A DNA stretch of 32,067 bases, taken from Desulfurococcales archaeon. GTDB lineage: Archaea > Thermoproteota > Thermoprotei_A > Sulfolobales > Acidilobaceae. Position numbers and translations under genes: made by a program. Position 1 is the first letter of the stretch, and each line of letters starts with the position of its first letter. The stretch spans positions 1-32,067 of the forward strand of contig WAOS01000050.1 in the NCBI GenBank assembly GCA_015521185.1. The letters are read 5' to 3'. Of this stretch, positions 1-7,233 are shown in pieces. Below the pieces are notes generated by a model. That model searched no databases and was not told where the DNA came from. It saw nothing but the letters and a program-made list of their open reading frames with translations.

Positions 1-2
1 AG

Positions 3-125
3 TCAAGAGCGAGCATGCTGGCGCTCGTACACCTCTCCCCCGCCAGCCTGGAGGAGGCCAGGAAAATCCCTGGCACGCCGGGGCCCGTTGTTCTTGTAGG
101 GGAAGGATATAGTGTGGCGCTCTAG
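3..125 (+). CDS. C-terminal fragment of an unidentified protein (5' end outside window)
   Basis: An open frame runs from the left edge of the window to a TAG, giving about 40 residues with a plausible globular end ([15 protein letters not shown], then [12 protein letters not shown]). I do not recognise the family from this tail. Its stop codon shares a CTAG tetranucleotide with the stop of the convergent aIF5A gene, which fits a real gene end rather than a chance frame. The function cannot be assigned. Confidence 0.5.
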   Translation, partial: SRASMLALVHLSPASLEEARKIPGTPGPVVLVGEGYSVAL

Positions 126-526
126 CCCGAGCTGCGGACGCGCACTATCTTGGGCCTGCCCATTATCACCCAGTACTCAACTGTTACGCCGGGCTGGAGC
201 TTCTCCGCGAGCTGGGGGTCGTCGGGCTTCTCGATTTCGAAGGTGTCGAAGGTCTCCATGTCCATTATCTGGAGCATGTCGCCCATGTCGGCAATCACTT
301 GGCCAAGCCTCTTCTCAATAACGGGCACCTGCACGCGCGTGTCTACAGGGGCTACTAGAGTCTTCTTGACCCCGCTGAACACGCCGATAGCGACGACGTG
401 CGCCTTAGCGCTCCCATGCTTCCCCGTCTTAGCCCTGGTTATCTCGACTATCCTGCAGGGCTCGCCGTCTATCACGATATAGCTCCCCTTCTTCAGCTCT
501 CCAAGGGTAGCATAGTTCACGCTCAC
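122..526 (-). CDS. eif5A: Translation initiation factor aIF5A (hypusine-containing)
   Basis: A 134-residue protein of normal length for archaeal IF5A, the ribosome-bound factor that promotes peptide-bond formation at difficult sequences. The KTGKHGSAK loop is visible, and its Lys36 is the residue that would be converted to deoxyhypusine or hypusine. The N-terminal SH3-like barrel is followed by an OB-fold domain ending in a basic tail. The start is a GTG preceded by a GGTGGAG-type ribosome site. A TATA box lies about 45 nt upstream, inside the end of the preceding ttuA-like gene and in the centre of an 8-bp inverted repeat. The stop overlaps the convergent partial gene by four bases. Confidence 0.96.
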   Translation of the reverse strand: MSVNYATLGELKKGSYIVIDGEPCRIVEITRAKTGKHGSAKAHVVAIGVFSGVKKTLVAPVDTRVQVPVIEKRLGQVIADMGDMLQIMDMETFDTFEIEKPDDPQLAEKLQPGVTVEYWVIMGRPKIVRVRSSG

Positions 527-548
527 GCCTCTCCACCCAATAATATGG

Positions 549-558
549 CCGCTAGCGG
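549..558. repeat. 10-bp perfect palindrome in the aIF5A promoter region
   Basis: CCGCTAGCGG is a perfect palindrome between the aIF5A TATA box and its start codon, close to the expected transcription start. It could be an operator half of a control region or chance; no regulator is identified. Confidence 0.4.
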
Positions 559-560
559 AG

Positions 561-585
561 GGGTAGCCCTTAAATATGGCTACCC
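561..585. repeat. 8-bp inverted repeat with the aIF5A TATA box in its loop
   Basis: GGGTAGCC (561-568) and GGCTACCC (578-585) are perfect inverted repeats separated by 9 nt. The spacer holds an AT-rich TATA-like element and also the stop codon of the upstream ttuA-like gene. In RNA it would form a stem-loop at the 3' end of that transcript; in DNA it frames the aIF5A promoter. Confidence 0.6.
569..577 (-). promoter_or_regulatory. TATA box of aIF5A
   Basis: On the minus strand this reads ATATTTAAG, the only good TATA element upstream of the aIF5A GTG. It predicts a transcript start near 545 and a leader of about 20 nt. Confidence 0.5.
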
Positions 586-1538
586 TCGATGAGGGAACGA
601 ATCTTCCCCCTAACCTTCCCGCCCAGCGGCTCGCCTTTCACCCGGGAGGTGAGCCGGCAGAACGAGCACTCCCCGCCGTAGCTTATGAGGCCGCAATGCC
701 TACAGGGCACGGGCTCCCAATCCTCTCCGGGGTAGCGGTCCGCGTTTCTCGCGAGGCCCCTGACGAGCTGGAGCTTTATGCCTGGATGGCGGCTCTCGAG
801 CTTGTTAATCATCTCTTTGAGGTGGAAGTCTAGGCTCGTAAGCCGGGCGTGCGGGCACTCCTCGTGGTAGAAGGGGAGGCCGCGTAGGAGCGCGTAGAGG
901 TAGCTCTCCTTCTCGTACACGCTGTAGAGCGGCTTCACCCTCGAAACCGCCAGGCCCTCAATGCTAGGGGTAGCAGGCTTCTGCTTCCTCAGGTCTTCGA
1001 GGTTCTGGGTTAGGAACGCCTTGAGAGCGTAAGCCGCTATATCGTCAGCGTTATGCCCAGTGGCGACCCGGTCCGCTCTTGCTTCAATGGCAAGAGCGTT
1101 CAGGAGGTACCTCTTGACTATCCCGCACACGCTACACGCCGGCCTCCTCGCCTTCATAGCGAGCCTCGGCACCCCGTCCCCGAGTAGCTCCTCAACGCTC
1201 AACACCAAGAGGGGGAGGCCCAGCTCGTCTGCGAGCCTCTCGCTAGCCCTCCTACTCCTAACACTGTACTCGCCAATGCCGAGGTCTATGTGGGCTAGGA
1301 CAAGCCCGAACCCTAGCCTCTCCCTTAGCCTCGCTAGGACGCCTGCAAGGGTGGCACTATCCTTCCCACCGCTGATCGCGGCGACAACCTTCTCCCCCCT
1401 CCTTATCATATGGTGCTCCCTGACAGCCCTCTCAACCTTCCTCTCCACAAACTCTAGGAAGTGCTCCCTGCAGAGCCGGAGGCGCGCGTATCTCACCTCA
1501 GCAACTGCAGGGGCACCGCACAGGCTGCACTTAGCCAC
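570..1538 (-). CDS. ttuA: TtuA/Ncs6-type tRNA 2-thiolation enzyme (PP-loop ATPase)
   Basis: A 322-residue protein with the TtuA layout. An N-terminal zinc finger (C4, C7, C23, H26) is followed by the ATP-pyrophosphatase PP-loop SGGKDS at 56-61. A C135-x2-C138 pair together with C228 matches the positions expected to hold the catalytic [4Fe-4S] cluster, and a C-terminal zinc finger (C279, C282, C291, C294) closes the protein. Enzymes of this family adenylate a uridine in tRNA and replace its oxygen with sulfur delivered by a ubiquitin-like carrier. The start is GTG and overlaps the end of the sulfur-carrier gene by 8 nt, so the two are probably translated together. TtuA (position 54) and Ncs6/Ctu1 (position 34) cannot be separated safely by eye; the flanking zinc fingers fit both. 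Confidence 0.92.
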   Translation of the reverse strand: MAKCSLCGAPAVAEVRYARLRLCREHFLEFVERKVERAVREHHMIRRGEKVVAAISGGKDSATLAGVLARLRERLGFGLVLAHIDLGIGEYSVRSRRASERLADELGLPLLVLSVEELLGDGVPRLAMKARRPACSVCGIVKRYLLNALAIEARADRVATGHNADDIAAYALKAFLTQNLEDLRKQKPATPSIEGLAVSRVKPLYSVYEKESYLYALLRGLPFYHEECPHARLTSLDFHLKEMINKLESRHPGIKLQLVRGLARNADRYPGEDWEPVPCRHCGLISYGGECSFCRLTSRVKGEPLGGKVRGKIRSLIEGSHI

Positions 1539-1731
1539 CGCTCAGCACCCTCACGACCACTATCGTCTCCCCGTCGCGAAGCCTATCCCCGGGAAGGAGG
1601 GGCTTGCCATCCCTTAGGATAACGTAGGACTCGTCGTCAAGGCCTAGAGACCTTATCAGGTCTGAGACGCGCTCAGCCTCCACAGTCCTCGTCTCCCCGC
1701 CGGGGAGCATCCTCACTGTAACCCTCGCCAA
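1531..1731 (-). CDS. Ubiquitin-like sulfur carrier protein (TtuB/Urm1/ThiS-like), ends in GG
   Basis: A beta-grasp protein of 66 residues (72 if an upstream GTG at 1749 is used) ending in RVLSGG. The free diglycine is the hallmark of proteins activated by an E1-like enzyme and thiocarboxylated. It directly precedes and overlaps the TtuA-type thiolase, so it is the likely sulfur donor for tRNA thiolation. I prefer the TTG at 1731: a GGGGTG ribosome site lies 7 nt upstream and a TATA element at 1767-1776 would start transcription near 1745, downstream of the GTG. It may also modify lysines, as SAMPs and TtuB do. It is distinct from the larger ubiquitin-like protein at 14.5 kb. Confidence 0.85.
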   Translation of the reverse strand: MARVTVRMLPGGETRTVEAERVSDLIRSLGLDDESYVILRDGKPLLPGDRLRDGETIVVVRVLSGG

Positions 1732-1766
1732 CCATATGCACCCCGCCACGTTTAGAACGCCGGGAG

Positions 1767-1776
1767 CGCTTATACC
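1767..1776 (-). promoter_or_regulatory. TATA box of the ttuB-ttuA pair
   Basis: Minus strand GGTATAAGCG lies about 26 nt upstream of a transcript start predicted near 1745. A second AT-rich stretch (1788-1799) is an alternative. The 111-nt gap from 1750 to 1860 holds nothing else I can assign. Confidence 0.4.
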
Positions 1777-1860
1777 TAGAGGATAGTCTATACTATATTC
1801 CGGGGCCGCCGTGACGATAGGACCCCTCCGACCCTCTCTCCGCGCTATGGGGAGGGCATC

Positions 1861-2928
1861 CTAGGCGGAGCGGCCTGCCGAGCCGCCCAGCCTCCTCGAG
1901 ATAATATCCACAAGTCTCGCGACGAGCTCTTGGGCGTCGCTGGGGCTGGCTTCAACCACGATCACGTGGCTCTTCCCGCCGACCCTATAGCCCGACTCCT
2001 CCAGCGCTCTCCGGACCGGTGCAAGGTCCCTCGAGACGCTCCTAATATATGCGAAAGTCACCCCGCTCTGGGGCATAGTGTGCACGAGAGCCACTATCTT
2101 CTGCGGAGCGCTCGATGCGAGCCTCCTCCCTATGGCGCTAGTAACGTATGCGTCGTAGACCAGCGTGTAAACGTCTAGCAGCGGCCCAGAGTAGGCCCTC
2201 TCGAGCCTGGAGAGAGCGCCCTCAACTATTCTCTCCGCCTTCTCTCTGTTACTCCTGGCGCAGCCGAGAGAGTACAGGCCCTCGAGGCCCTCCTCAGCGA
2301 GTATGCGGGCCGCGCTCCGCAGGCAATTATAGTCTAGGACCCTATAGCTGGAGTCCACTAGGTCTACCGCCTCCCTGAGATCCAGGAGAGTATACCCGGT
2401 GCCCTCCACTAGCCTCCTTGCGATCTCAATAGCGGGGTGGGGCCTGTTGGAGTCGAGGAAGGGTGCTAGGTCCCCGATTATGCCGAGCGCCATGAGCTGC
2501 CTCTCTATTGGGCCGGGATCCTTGAAGAGTATCCGGCCGACTAGGAGGCTGCAGGCGGGGTACTCGTCCTCGCCGCCTAGCCCGGCGGCGACGGGATTAC
2601 AGTACTTCTCCACGCTGCTCGGGGGCTCGACTTTGTGATGGTCGGCTACCCCTAGCCGGTCCGCCCCTACTAGGGAGGCGTAAGAGTCGTATTCCCGCCC
2701 CGGTATTCCGTAGTCTAGCACGAGAACCTTCCCCTCAACCTCTACAGGCAGGGCGGCGGAGCTGTAGAGCCCTATCCTGGGTATTTCTAGCCTCCAGGGA
2801 GCCTCTAGGGCTCTCAGCGCTAGGGCAGCGCTAGCGGCGCCGTCAGCATCCCAGTGGTAGATAAGTGTGCCTCTCCTGCCCTCCAGGTGGGAGGGGATCC
2901 AGGAGCAGATCCTGTCGAGCATATGCAT
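1861..2928 (-). CDS. DHH-family phosphoesterase (RecJ-like)
   Basis: A 355-residue protein with the DHH motifs in order: HWDADG (25-30), LDYG with D72, DHH at 96-98 and GDLAPF with D153. These acidic and histidine residues coordinate the metal ions of single-strand nucleases and oligonucleotide phosphodiesterases. A C-terminal DHHA1-like domain ends with a GGKSH segment (about 317-321) expected to bind the phosphate backbone. In archaea such proteins act as RecJ-like nucleases in replication and repair, or as nanoRNases; the exact substrate is not readable here. Two ATGs are close (2928 and 2922), and the second has a better-spaced GAGGGGT ribosome site. It lies downstream of the sdh operon but is separated from it by a terminator-like hairpin. 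Confidence 0.88.
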   Translation of the reverse strand: MHMLDRICSWIPSHLEGRRGTLIYHWDADGAASAALALRALEAPWRLEIPRIGLYSSAALPVEVEGKVLVLDYGIPGREYDSYASLVGADRLGVADHHKVEPPSSVEKYCNPVAAGLGGEDEYPACSLLVGRILFKDPGPIERQLMALGIIGDLAPFLDSNRPHPAIEIARRLVEGTGYTLLDLREAVDLVDSSYRVLDYNCLRSAARILAEEGLEGLYSLGCARSNREKAERIVEGALSRLERAYSGPLLDVYTLVYDAYVTSAIGRRLASSAPQKIVALVHTMPQSGVTFAYIRSVSRDLAPVRRALEESGYRVGGKSHVIVVEASPSDAQELVARLVDIISRRLGGSAGRSA

Positions 2929-2946
2929 GACCCCTCGTGGAAGGGT

Positions 2947-2976
2947 GGGAGCCCGCGCTGGGCTCCCTAAAAAGTG
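2947..2976 (-). terminator. T-run plus 8-bp hairpin after sdhB
   Basis: After the sdhB stop the minus strand carries CTTTTTA followed at once by a perfect stem GGGAGCCC/GGGCTCCC (2947-2954 with 2960-2967) and a 5-nt loop. The T-run could end the sdh transcript. The same T-rich element could serve as the TATA box of the DHH gene, which starts about 40 nt further on. Confidence 0.5.
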
Positions 2977-2983
2977 TGGTTTC

Positions 2984-3901
2984 CTAGGATAGGAGTGAGT
3001 CTACCGGTATCTCCGGGGGCTCCTTCTCGAGCGCCTCTAGATCCGCGCCCTCAACCAGCTTGGCCTCCGGAGGCAGGGGCTTGCGCTCTTTGAACTCCTT
3101 CGGAGGCTCGGCCTTCCTAGCTATCTTCTTCTTCTTGTACAGGCCCATCCTGTACTTGATCAGCGCGCTCCTCAGCCTCTGGATAGCGGCTGCGGGGTCC
3201 ACCATCTTCGGGCACACGGCGCTGCAGCTAGCTGCGAAGTGGCAGCTGAAGGGGCCCTCCTCGGTGTCAACGGCTTCGAGCCTCTCCTGCCACGCCTCGT
3301 CTCTCGGGTCGGCGACGTACCTCCACACGTAGGTGAGCGCTTGGGGCCCTAGGAATCTCTCGTCGCTCGCCGCCACCGGGCATGCACTGTAGCAGAGGCC
3401 GCAGGCGATACAGAGGGTGTACTCGTATAGCTCGCTGTGCTCCTCGGGCGTCATGAGGAACTCCATGTCTCCGGTCTCGAGCTCCTCCTTGTTCTTTCTG
3501 ATGGTGTATGGCTTAACACTCCTGTGCTTGTCGAAGAACGCTGTGAAGTCGGTTAGGAGGTCCCTCACCACTGGGTGGTTCTTCAGGGGCTCTACTGTGA
3601 CCACGGGCCGGGCCTCGCTGGCCACCTCTGCGACCTGCGTCTGGCAGGCTAGCCTGGGCATACCGTTGATTATCATTCCGCAGCTCCCGCAGACCCCCAT
3701 CCTGCAGCTGTACCTCAGCACTAGGGTGTGGTCGAGCTCCTCCTTGATCTTCAGCAGAGCGTCGAGCACGGTCATGCCCCTGTATGTTTCAACCTCGTAC
3801 TCGTCCCACCAGGTCTTACCAGTCTCGGGGTTGTACCTCTTCACGCGGAACACTACCTTCTTGGGCGGCTCCTTTGTTGCCGCTTTCGGGTCGAATGTCA
3901 C
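2984..3901 (-). CDS. sdhB: Succinate dehydrogenase iron-sulfur subunit SdhB
   Basis: A 305-residue electron-transfer subunit. The N-terminal ferredoxin domain carries the [2Fe-2S] cysteines C66, C71, C74 and C86 (CRMGVCGSCG). The C-terminal domain has the [4Fe-4S] set CIACGLCYSAC (C164, C167, C170, C174) and the [3Fe-4S] set C220, C226, C230. It passes electrons from SdhA flavin to quinone at the membrane anchors. A Lys/Pro/Glu-rich tail of about 50 residues follows the last cluster and makes it longer than typical SdhB. The start is a GTG behind a GGGGGTG ribosome site, 16 nt after sdhD. It is the last gene of the A-C-D-B operon. Confidence 0.97.
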   Translation of the reverse strand: MTFDPKAATKEPPKKVVFRVKRYNPETGKTWWDEYEVETYRGMTVLDALLKIKEELDHTLVLRYSCRMGVCGSCGMIINGMPRLACQTQVAEVASEARPVVTVEPLKNHPVVRDLLTDFTAFFDKHRSVKPYTIRKNKEELETGDMEFLMTPEEHSELYEYTLCIACGLCYSACPVAASDERFLGPQALTYVWRYVADPRDEAWQERLEAVDTEEGPFSCHFAASCSAVCPKMVDPAAAIQRLRSALIKYRMGLYKKKKIARKAEPPKEFKERKPLPPEAKLVEGADLEALEKEPPEIPVDSLLS

Positions 3902-3917
3902 TCCATGCTCACCCCCA

Positions 3918-4280
3918 TTAGCCTAGAGGCTTAACACCCACGACAGTGTATGTCGCGAGGCCGGCGAATATGAAGAACAAAATTACTATTATAGCGGTTA
4001 TGAGGCCCTTATACCTTCCGCTAGTCCACTCGAGGAGCACGTTCTTCAGACCGTTGAATCCGTGCAGGAGAGCAGCATAGGCGAAGATCAGGAGTAGGAC
4101 CCCGTACGCCGTGATCTCGTGGTACACTAGCTCCGGCGCTAGAGTGTCGGCGAAGCTCTCAACACCCCTGAGCCACGGCACCCTCACGAGGAGGTGCCAG
4201 GTCAGGAGGAAGATCAGGAGTATCCCCGTCACGTACTGGAACCAGGTCTGGATTACGCTCTTCCTAGGCACCACGACCAC
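3918..4280 (-). CDS. sdhD: Succinate dehydrogenase membrane anchor SdhD
   Basis: A 120-residue protein with three predicted membrane helices. Helix 1 has YVTGILL and TWH, and helix 2 is followed by LLHGFNGLKNVLLEW. The histidines are candidate heme b ligands, and the HGxNG segment lies at the expected quinone and heme end. The same pattern occurs in the neighbouring SdhC, so the two anchors look like diverged tandem copies. It starts only 4 nt after sdhC ends. Confidence 0.87.
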   Translation of the reverse strand: MVVVPRKSVIQTWFQYVTGILLIFLLTWHLLVRVPWLRGVESFADTLAPELVYHEITAYGVLLLIFAYAALLHGFNGLKNVLLEWTSGRYKGLITAIIVILFFIFAGLATYTVVGVKPLG

Positions 4281-4284
4281 CTCC

Positions 4285-4764
4285 CTAGCCGAACACTATG
4301 TAGCCGGTCAAGACCCAGAGCACCGCCCAGAGGGCGAACACGAGGTAGAGTAGCCTCCTCTGGCATGCCTTTAGGCTGGGCGCGAGGTACGGCGGCTTGG
4401 GTTTCTCGGGCTTCCCAATGCAGACCCCGAAGAACTCGGTTAGTATGAGGCGTATACCGTTTAGCCCGTGGAACCATGCTATGCCGGCGAAGAAGAAGAA
4501 GTAGAGGGTCACCGCTGTTATGCCGTGCGCCTTGGATATCTCCTCGACCCAGGCCTCCCATCCTACCCTCGCCGGCGTCCCCGTGACGAAGATGTGAGCC
4601 ATAATTATTAGGGCCATCAGTACTCCCGTGACCCGGTGGAGCACGAACGCGACCCTCTCCGGGTTGTTCTTTATCTTGAGCACCCACGGGTTTATGCTCG
4701 CGATCCACCCGGGCCTGTTCTCGAGGGCCCTGGCCTTGACACGCTCCTCTCCCATATAGACCAC
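4285..4764 (-). CDS. sdhC: Succinate dehydrogenase cytochrome b-type anchor SdhC
   Basis: A 159-residue protein with three membrane helices. The LHRVTGVLMALIIMAH segment is the classic SdhC signature (HRxTG plus a heme-ligand His), and WFHGLNGIRLILTEF follows the next helix. It anchors the SdhAB dimer and contributes to quinone reduction. Spacing is 3 nt after sdhA and 4 nt before sdhD, as expected for one transcript. No CCG-type cysteine domain is present, so this is the classical heme-anchor type and not the SdhE type of Sulfolobus. Confidence 0.9.
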   Translation of the reverse strand: MVYMGEERVKARALENRPGWIASINPWVLKIKNNPERVAFVLHRVTGVLMALIIMAHIFVTGTPARVGWEAWVEEISKAHGITAVTLYFFFFAGIAWFHGLNGIRLILTEFFGVCIGKPEKPKPPYLAPSLKACQRRLLYLVFALWAVLWVLTGYIVFG

Positions 4765-4767
4765 CCC

Positions 4768-6531
4768 CTAATACTTCCTCTCGACGGGCTTCCACGTGTT
4801 TATCGTGACGGGCCAGTACGCGATCCTGACCTCGTCCTCGCCGCTCCTTATGATTAGGCTGTGCTTCAGCCAGTTCTCATCGTCTCTCTTCGGATAGTCA
4901 AGCCTGTAGTGGGCGCCCCTGCTCTCGGTCCTGTTGAGGCCGGCGGAGACCGCTGCCAGCGCCACGTCTAGCAGGTTAATGGTCTCTATAGCGGCCTGTA
5001 GGTCGGTGTTGTAGATCCTCGACTTGTCCTCAACATACATTTTCTCCCTCGCCAGCTTCCTCAGCTCTAGTATAGTGCTGAGAGCCCGCTTCATGCCGTC
5101 GCCTGTCCTGAACACGTAGAAGTCTTCTCCCATCGTCTTCCTCAGCCTGTTCCTAATCTCGTAAGCGCTCACACCGCTCTCCCTCTTCAGCCAGCCCCAC
5201 ACCCAGTCCTCCTCCTTCTGGTGCCTCTCCGGGCTGACCGTCGGAGCATCGCGCAGGCGGGCGGCGTACTCGGCGGCAAGTATACCCGTTATTCTGCCGC
5301 TCGTCAGGCACTCGGCTGTGCTATTGCTCCCGAGCCTGTTAGCCCCGTGAACGCTCGCAGCCGCGACCTCTCCGGCCGCGAAGAGCCCGCGGATCCAGCG
5401 GCCCTGCTCGTCTAGGACCCTGTAGTACTTGTCGGTGTGGATCCCTCCCATCGTGTAGTGGGCTACCGGGCGGACCGGTATGGGCTCCTCCACAGGGTCT
5501 ATCCCAGCGTATCTAATCGCTATCTCCCTAACGGCTGGCAGCCTCTCGTTAATCTTCTCCTCCCCGAGATGCCTGAGGTCTAGCAGAACGTAGCCGAGCC
5601 CGCTAACAGGGTCGACGAAGCCTCGTCCCTCCAGAATCTCCTTCATCTCGCACCTAGAGACTATGTCTCTCGGCGCCAGCTCTCCCTTGGTAGGGGCGCA
5701 GTCCTTGCGGAGCATGAAGCGCTCTCCCTTATTGTTGAGGAGGTAACCGCCCTCTCCACGGGCACCCTCTGTTATGAGGATCCCGCTAGGCACGAGGCCG
5801 GTCGGATGGAACTGTATGAACTCGGGGTCCTTGAGCGGGACGCCTGCCCTGAGCGCCATAGCGTAGCCGTCTCCGGTAACCGTGTGGGCATACGTGGTGA
5901 AGTTGTACAGCCTACCGCCGCCGCCAGCCGCTATTATACCGGCCTTGGCCTTGAAGTAGTATAGCTTGCCGTCTCTCATGTTGATCGCATATAAGCCCTT
6001 GAAGGTTCCCTCCTCCACGGCTATGTTGGTTACGAACCACTCGTCATACCTCTCCCAGTTGTCGTACTCGAGGAGCTTGTTGTACAGGGTCTGCATCTCG
6101 AAGAAGCCGGTCTTGTCTGCTGCGAAGGTAGCCCTGGGATGGCTGTGGCCGCCGAAGGGCCTCTGGGCTATGCGGCCGTCGGGCCTCCTGCTCCATGGGA
6201 GACCCCAGTGCTCTAGGAGCCTTATCTCCTCTGGCATGAGCTTGACGAATAGCCACACCGCGTCCTGGTCGGCGAGGAAGTCGCTGCCCTTCACAGTGTC
6301 CCAAGCGTGGAGGGCGAAGCTATCCCCCTCCTCCGGATAGAGAACGGCTGCGGTCCCGCCCTCAGCGCTCACGCTGTGACTCCTCATGAGGTGTATCTTG
6401 CTGAGGAGGCCCACGCTTACCCTATCACCGTACTTCCTCTTGATCTCGATTGCCGCCCTCAGGCCGGCTATTCCCGACCCAACAATTACCACGTCGTGCT
6501 CAATTGTCTCGACTAAGGGCAACCCGCACAC
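4768..6531 (-). CDS. sdhA: Succinate dehydrogenase flavoprotein subunit SdhA
   Basis: A 587-residue flavoprotein of normal length that oxidises succinate to fumarate in the TCA cycle. The dinucleotide-binding motif VIVGSGIAGL lies near the N-terminus, followed by RSHSVSAEGGTAA, whose His is the usual covalent FAD attachment site. Catalytic-site sequences such as TEGARGEGG and HGANRLGSNS, and the C-terminal RGAHYRLDYP, are all in place. The GTG at 6531 gives the longest form. A TTG at 6522 has a better-spaced GGTGG ribosome site and would remove three residues. It is the first gene of the sdhA-C-D-B operon, with a TATA box at 6571-6579. Confidence 0.97.
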   Translation of the reverse strand: MCGLPLVETIEHDVVIVGSGIAGLRAAIEIKRKYGDRVSVGLLSKIHLMRSHSVSAEGGTAAVLYPEEGDSFALHAWDTVKGSDFLADQDAVWLFVKLMPEEIRLLEHWGLPWSRRPDGRIAQRPFGGHSHPRATFAADKTGFFEMQTLYNKLLEYDNWERYDEWFVTNIAVEEGTFKGLYAINMRDGKLYYFKAKAGIIAAGGGGRLYNFTTYAHTVTGDGYAMALRAGVPLKDPEFIQFHPTGLVPSGILITEGARGEGGYLLNNKGERFMLRKDCAPTKGELAPRDIVSRCEMKEILEGRGFVDPVSGLGYVLLDLRHLGEEKINERLPAVREIAIRYAGIDPVEEPIPVRPVAHYTMGGIHTDKYYRVLDEQGRWIRGLFAAGEVAAASVHGANRLGSNSTAECLTSGRITGILAAEYAARLRDAPTVSPERHQKEEDWVWGWLKRESGVSAYEIRNRLRKTMGEDFYVFRTGDGMKRALSTILELRKLAREKMYVEDKSRIYNTDLQAAIETINLLDVALAAVSAGLNRTESRGAHYRLDYPKRDDENWLKHSLIIRSGEDEVRIAYWPVTINTWKPVERKY

Positions 6532-6570
6532 CCACCACTGCTCTAATAAGCTAGCCTATGCACTATCTCC

Positions 6571-6579
6571 ATATAAATA
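6571..6579 (-). promoter_or_regulatory. TATA box of the sdh operon
   Basis: Minus strand TATTTATAT, predicting transcription start near 6548 and a leader below 30 nt. This is one of the clearest promoters in the window. Confidence 0.65.
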
Positions 6580-6613
6580 CACACGCACTTAAACCGCCTG
6601 CCCGGACCGGCAC

Positions 6614-6624
6614 CTTTATTTAAT
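6614..6624 (+). promoter_or_regulatory. TATA box of the SRPBCC-like gene
   Basis: CTTTATTTAAT about 40 nt upstream of the ATG at 6661, with a GGGGGT ribosome site just before the ATG. It is divergent from the sdh promoter. Confidence 0.5.
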
Positions 6625-6660
6625 ATTCCTTGGCGACAGCCTCGTACTCTGGGGGTAACC

Positions 6661-7233
6661 ATGCTCAAGTATAGGACTAGGAAGACGGTCCGCACAGACC
6701 TCAGCGCCTGCGTCGAGTGCCTATTGAACGCTGACAGGTTCCTGGGGAGAAGCAGTTACGTCGATAGTATCAAACCCGTGGCCGAGGGCGTCTACCACGT
6801 AAGGTTCCGCTGGAGGAAGTGGGGTATGACCCGATACTACGACGTAGTCTTCCGTGTTAGGAGGGAGGGCGATAAGATTGTTTACGAGAGCGTTGAGGGA
6901 AGCAAGTACCCTATGAGGCTCGAGTTCACGCTCGAGAAGAAGAACGATAATACTGTGGTCAGCGTGGAGGCCTCAATGGAGGCCGGGCTCATGGCCGACC
7001 TCCTAGGGAGGAAGGACTACGCCAAGTTTATTGAGGAGCTAGTCGAGACTGGGTTCGTCGCTATGGCCCAGAGATACAGTGAGAGAGTGGGGGCTCGGGA
7101 GGCACCTGCGAAACCATCGTGCGCTCAGTGCCTCCTGTACGATCCGGACAGGAAGTACTGCTACTACCTGAGGAGGAGCGTATCGGGCGAGAAGCCGCCG
7201 TGCGAGGGGAAAGCGTTCATCCCAGCCCCCTAG
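6661..7233 (+). CDS. Probable SRPBCC/START-like protein with C-terminal cysteine cluster
   Basis: A 190-residue protein. Residues 1 to about 145 alternate strands and end in a long helix, the pattern of the SRPBCC (helix-grip, ligand-binding) fold: a VRTDLSACVECLLN start, a GVYHVRFRWRKWG strand pair and an EGSKYPMRLEFTLEKK section. The last 40 residues carry CAQC, a cysteine at KYCYY and PPC, a likely small metal site. I do not know a characterised protein with this combination. The start is ATG behind a strong GGGGGT site. The stop shares CTAG with the stop of the convergent AlaX gene. The fold assignment is inference from pattern only. Confidence 0.55.
   Translation: MLKYRTRKTVRTDLSACVECLLNADRFLGRSSYVDSIKPVAEGVYHVRFRWRKWGMTRYYDVVFRVRREGDKIVYESVEGSKYPMRLEFTLEKKNDNTVVSVEASMEAGLMADLLGRKDYAKFIEELVETGFVAMAQRYSERVGAREAPAKPSCAQCLLYDPDRKYCYYLRRSVSGEKPPCEGKAFIPAP

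Noticed and set aside
1060-1617. Plus-strand frame of 185 codons
   Set aside because: Antisense shadow of the ttuA-like gene; its Ser/Leu/Pro composition is typical of complements of charged-residue codons.
4253-4795. Minus-strand frame of 180 codons over sdhC
   Set aside because: Out of frame with sdhC and Gly/Arg/Glu-rich, without any motif; sdhC has clear family signatures and tight operon spacing.
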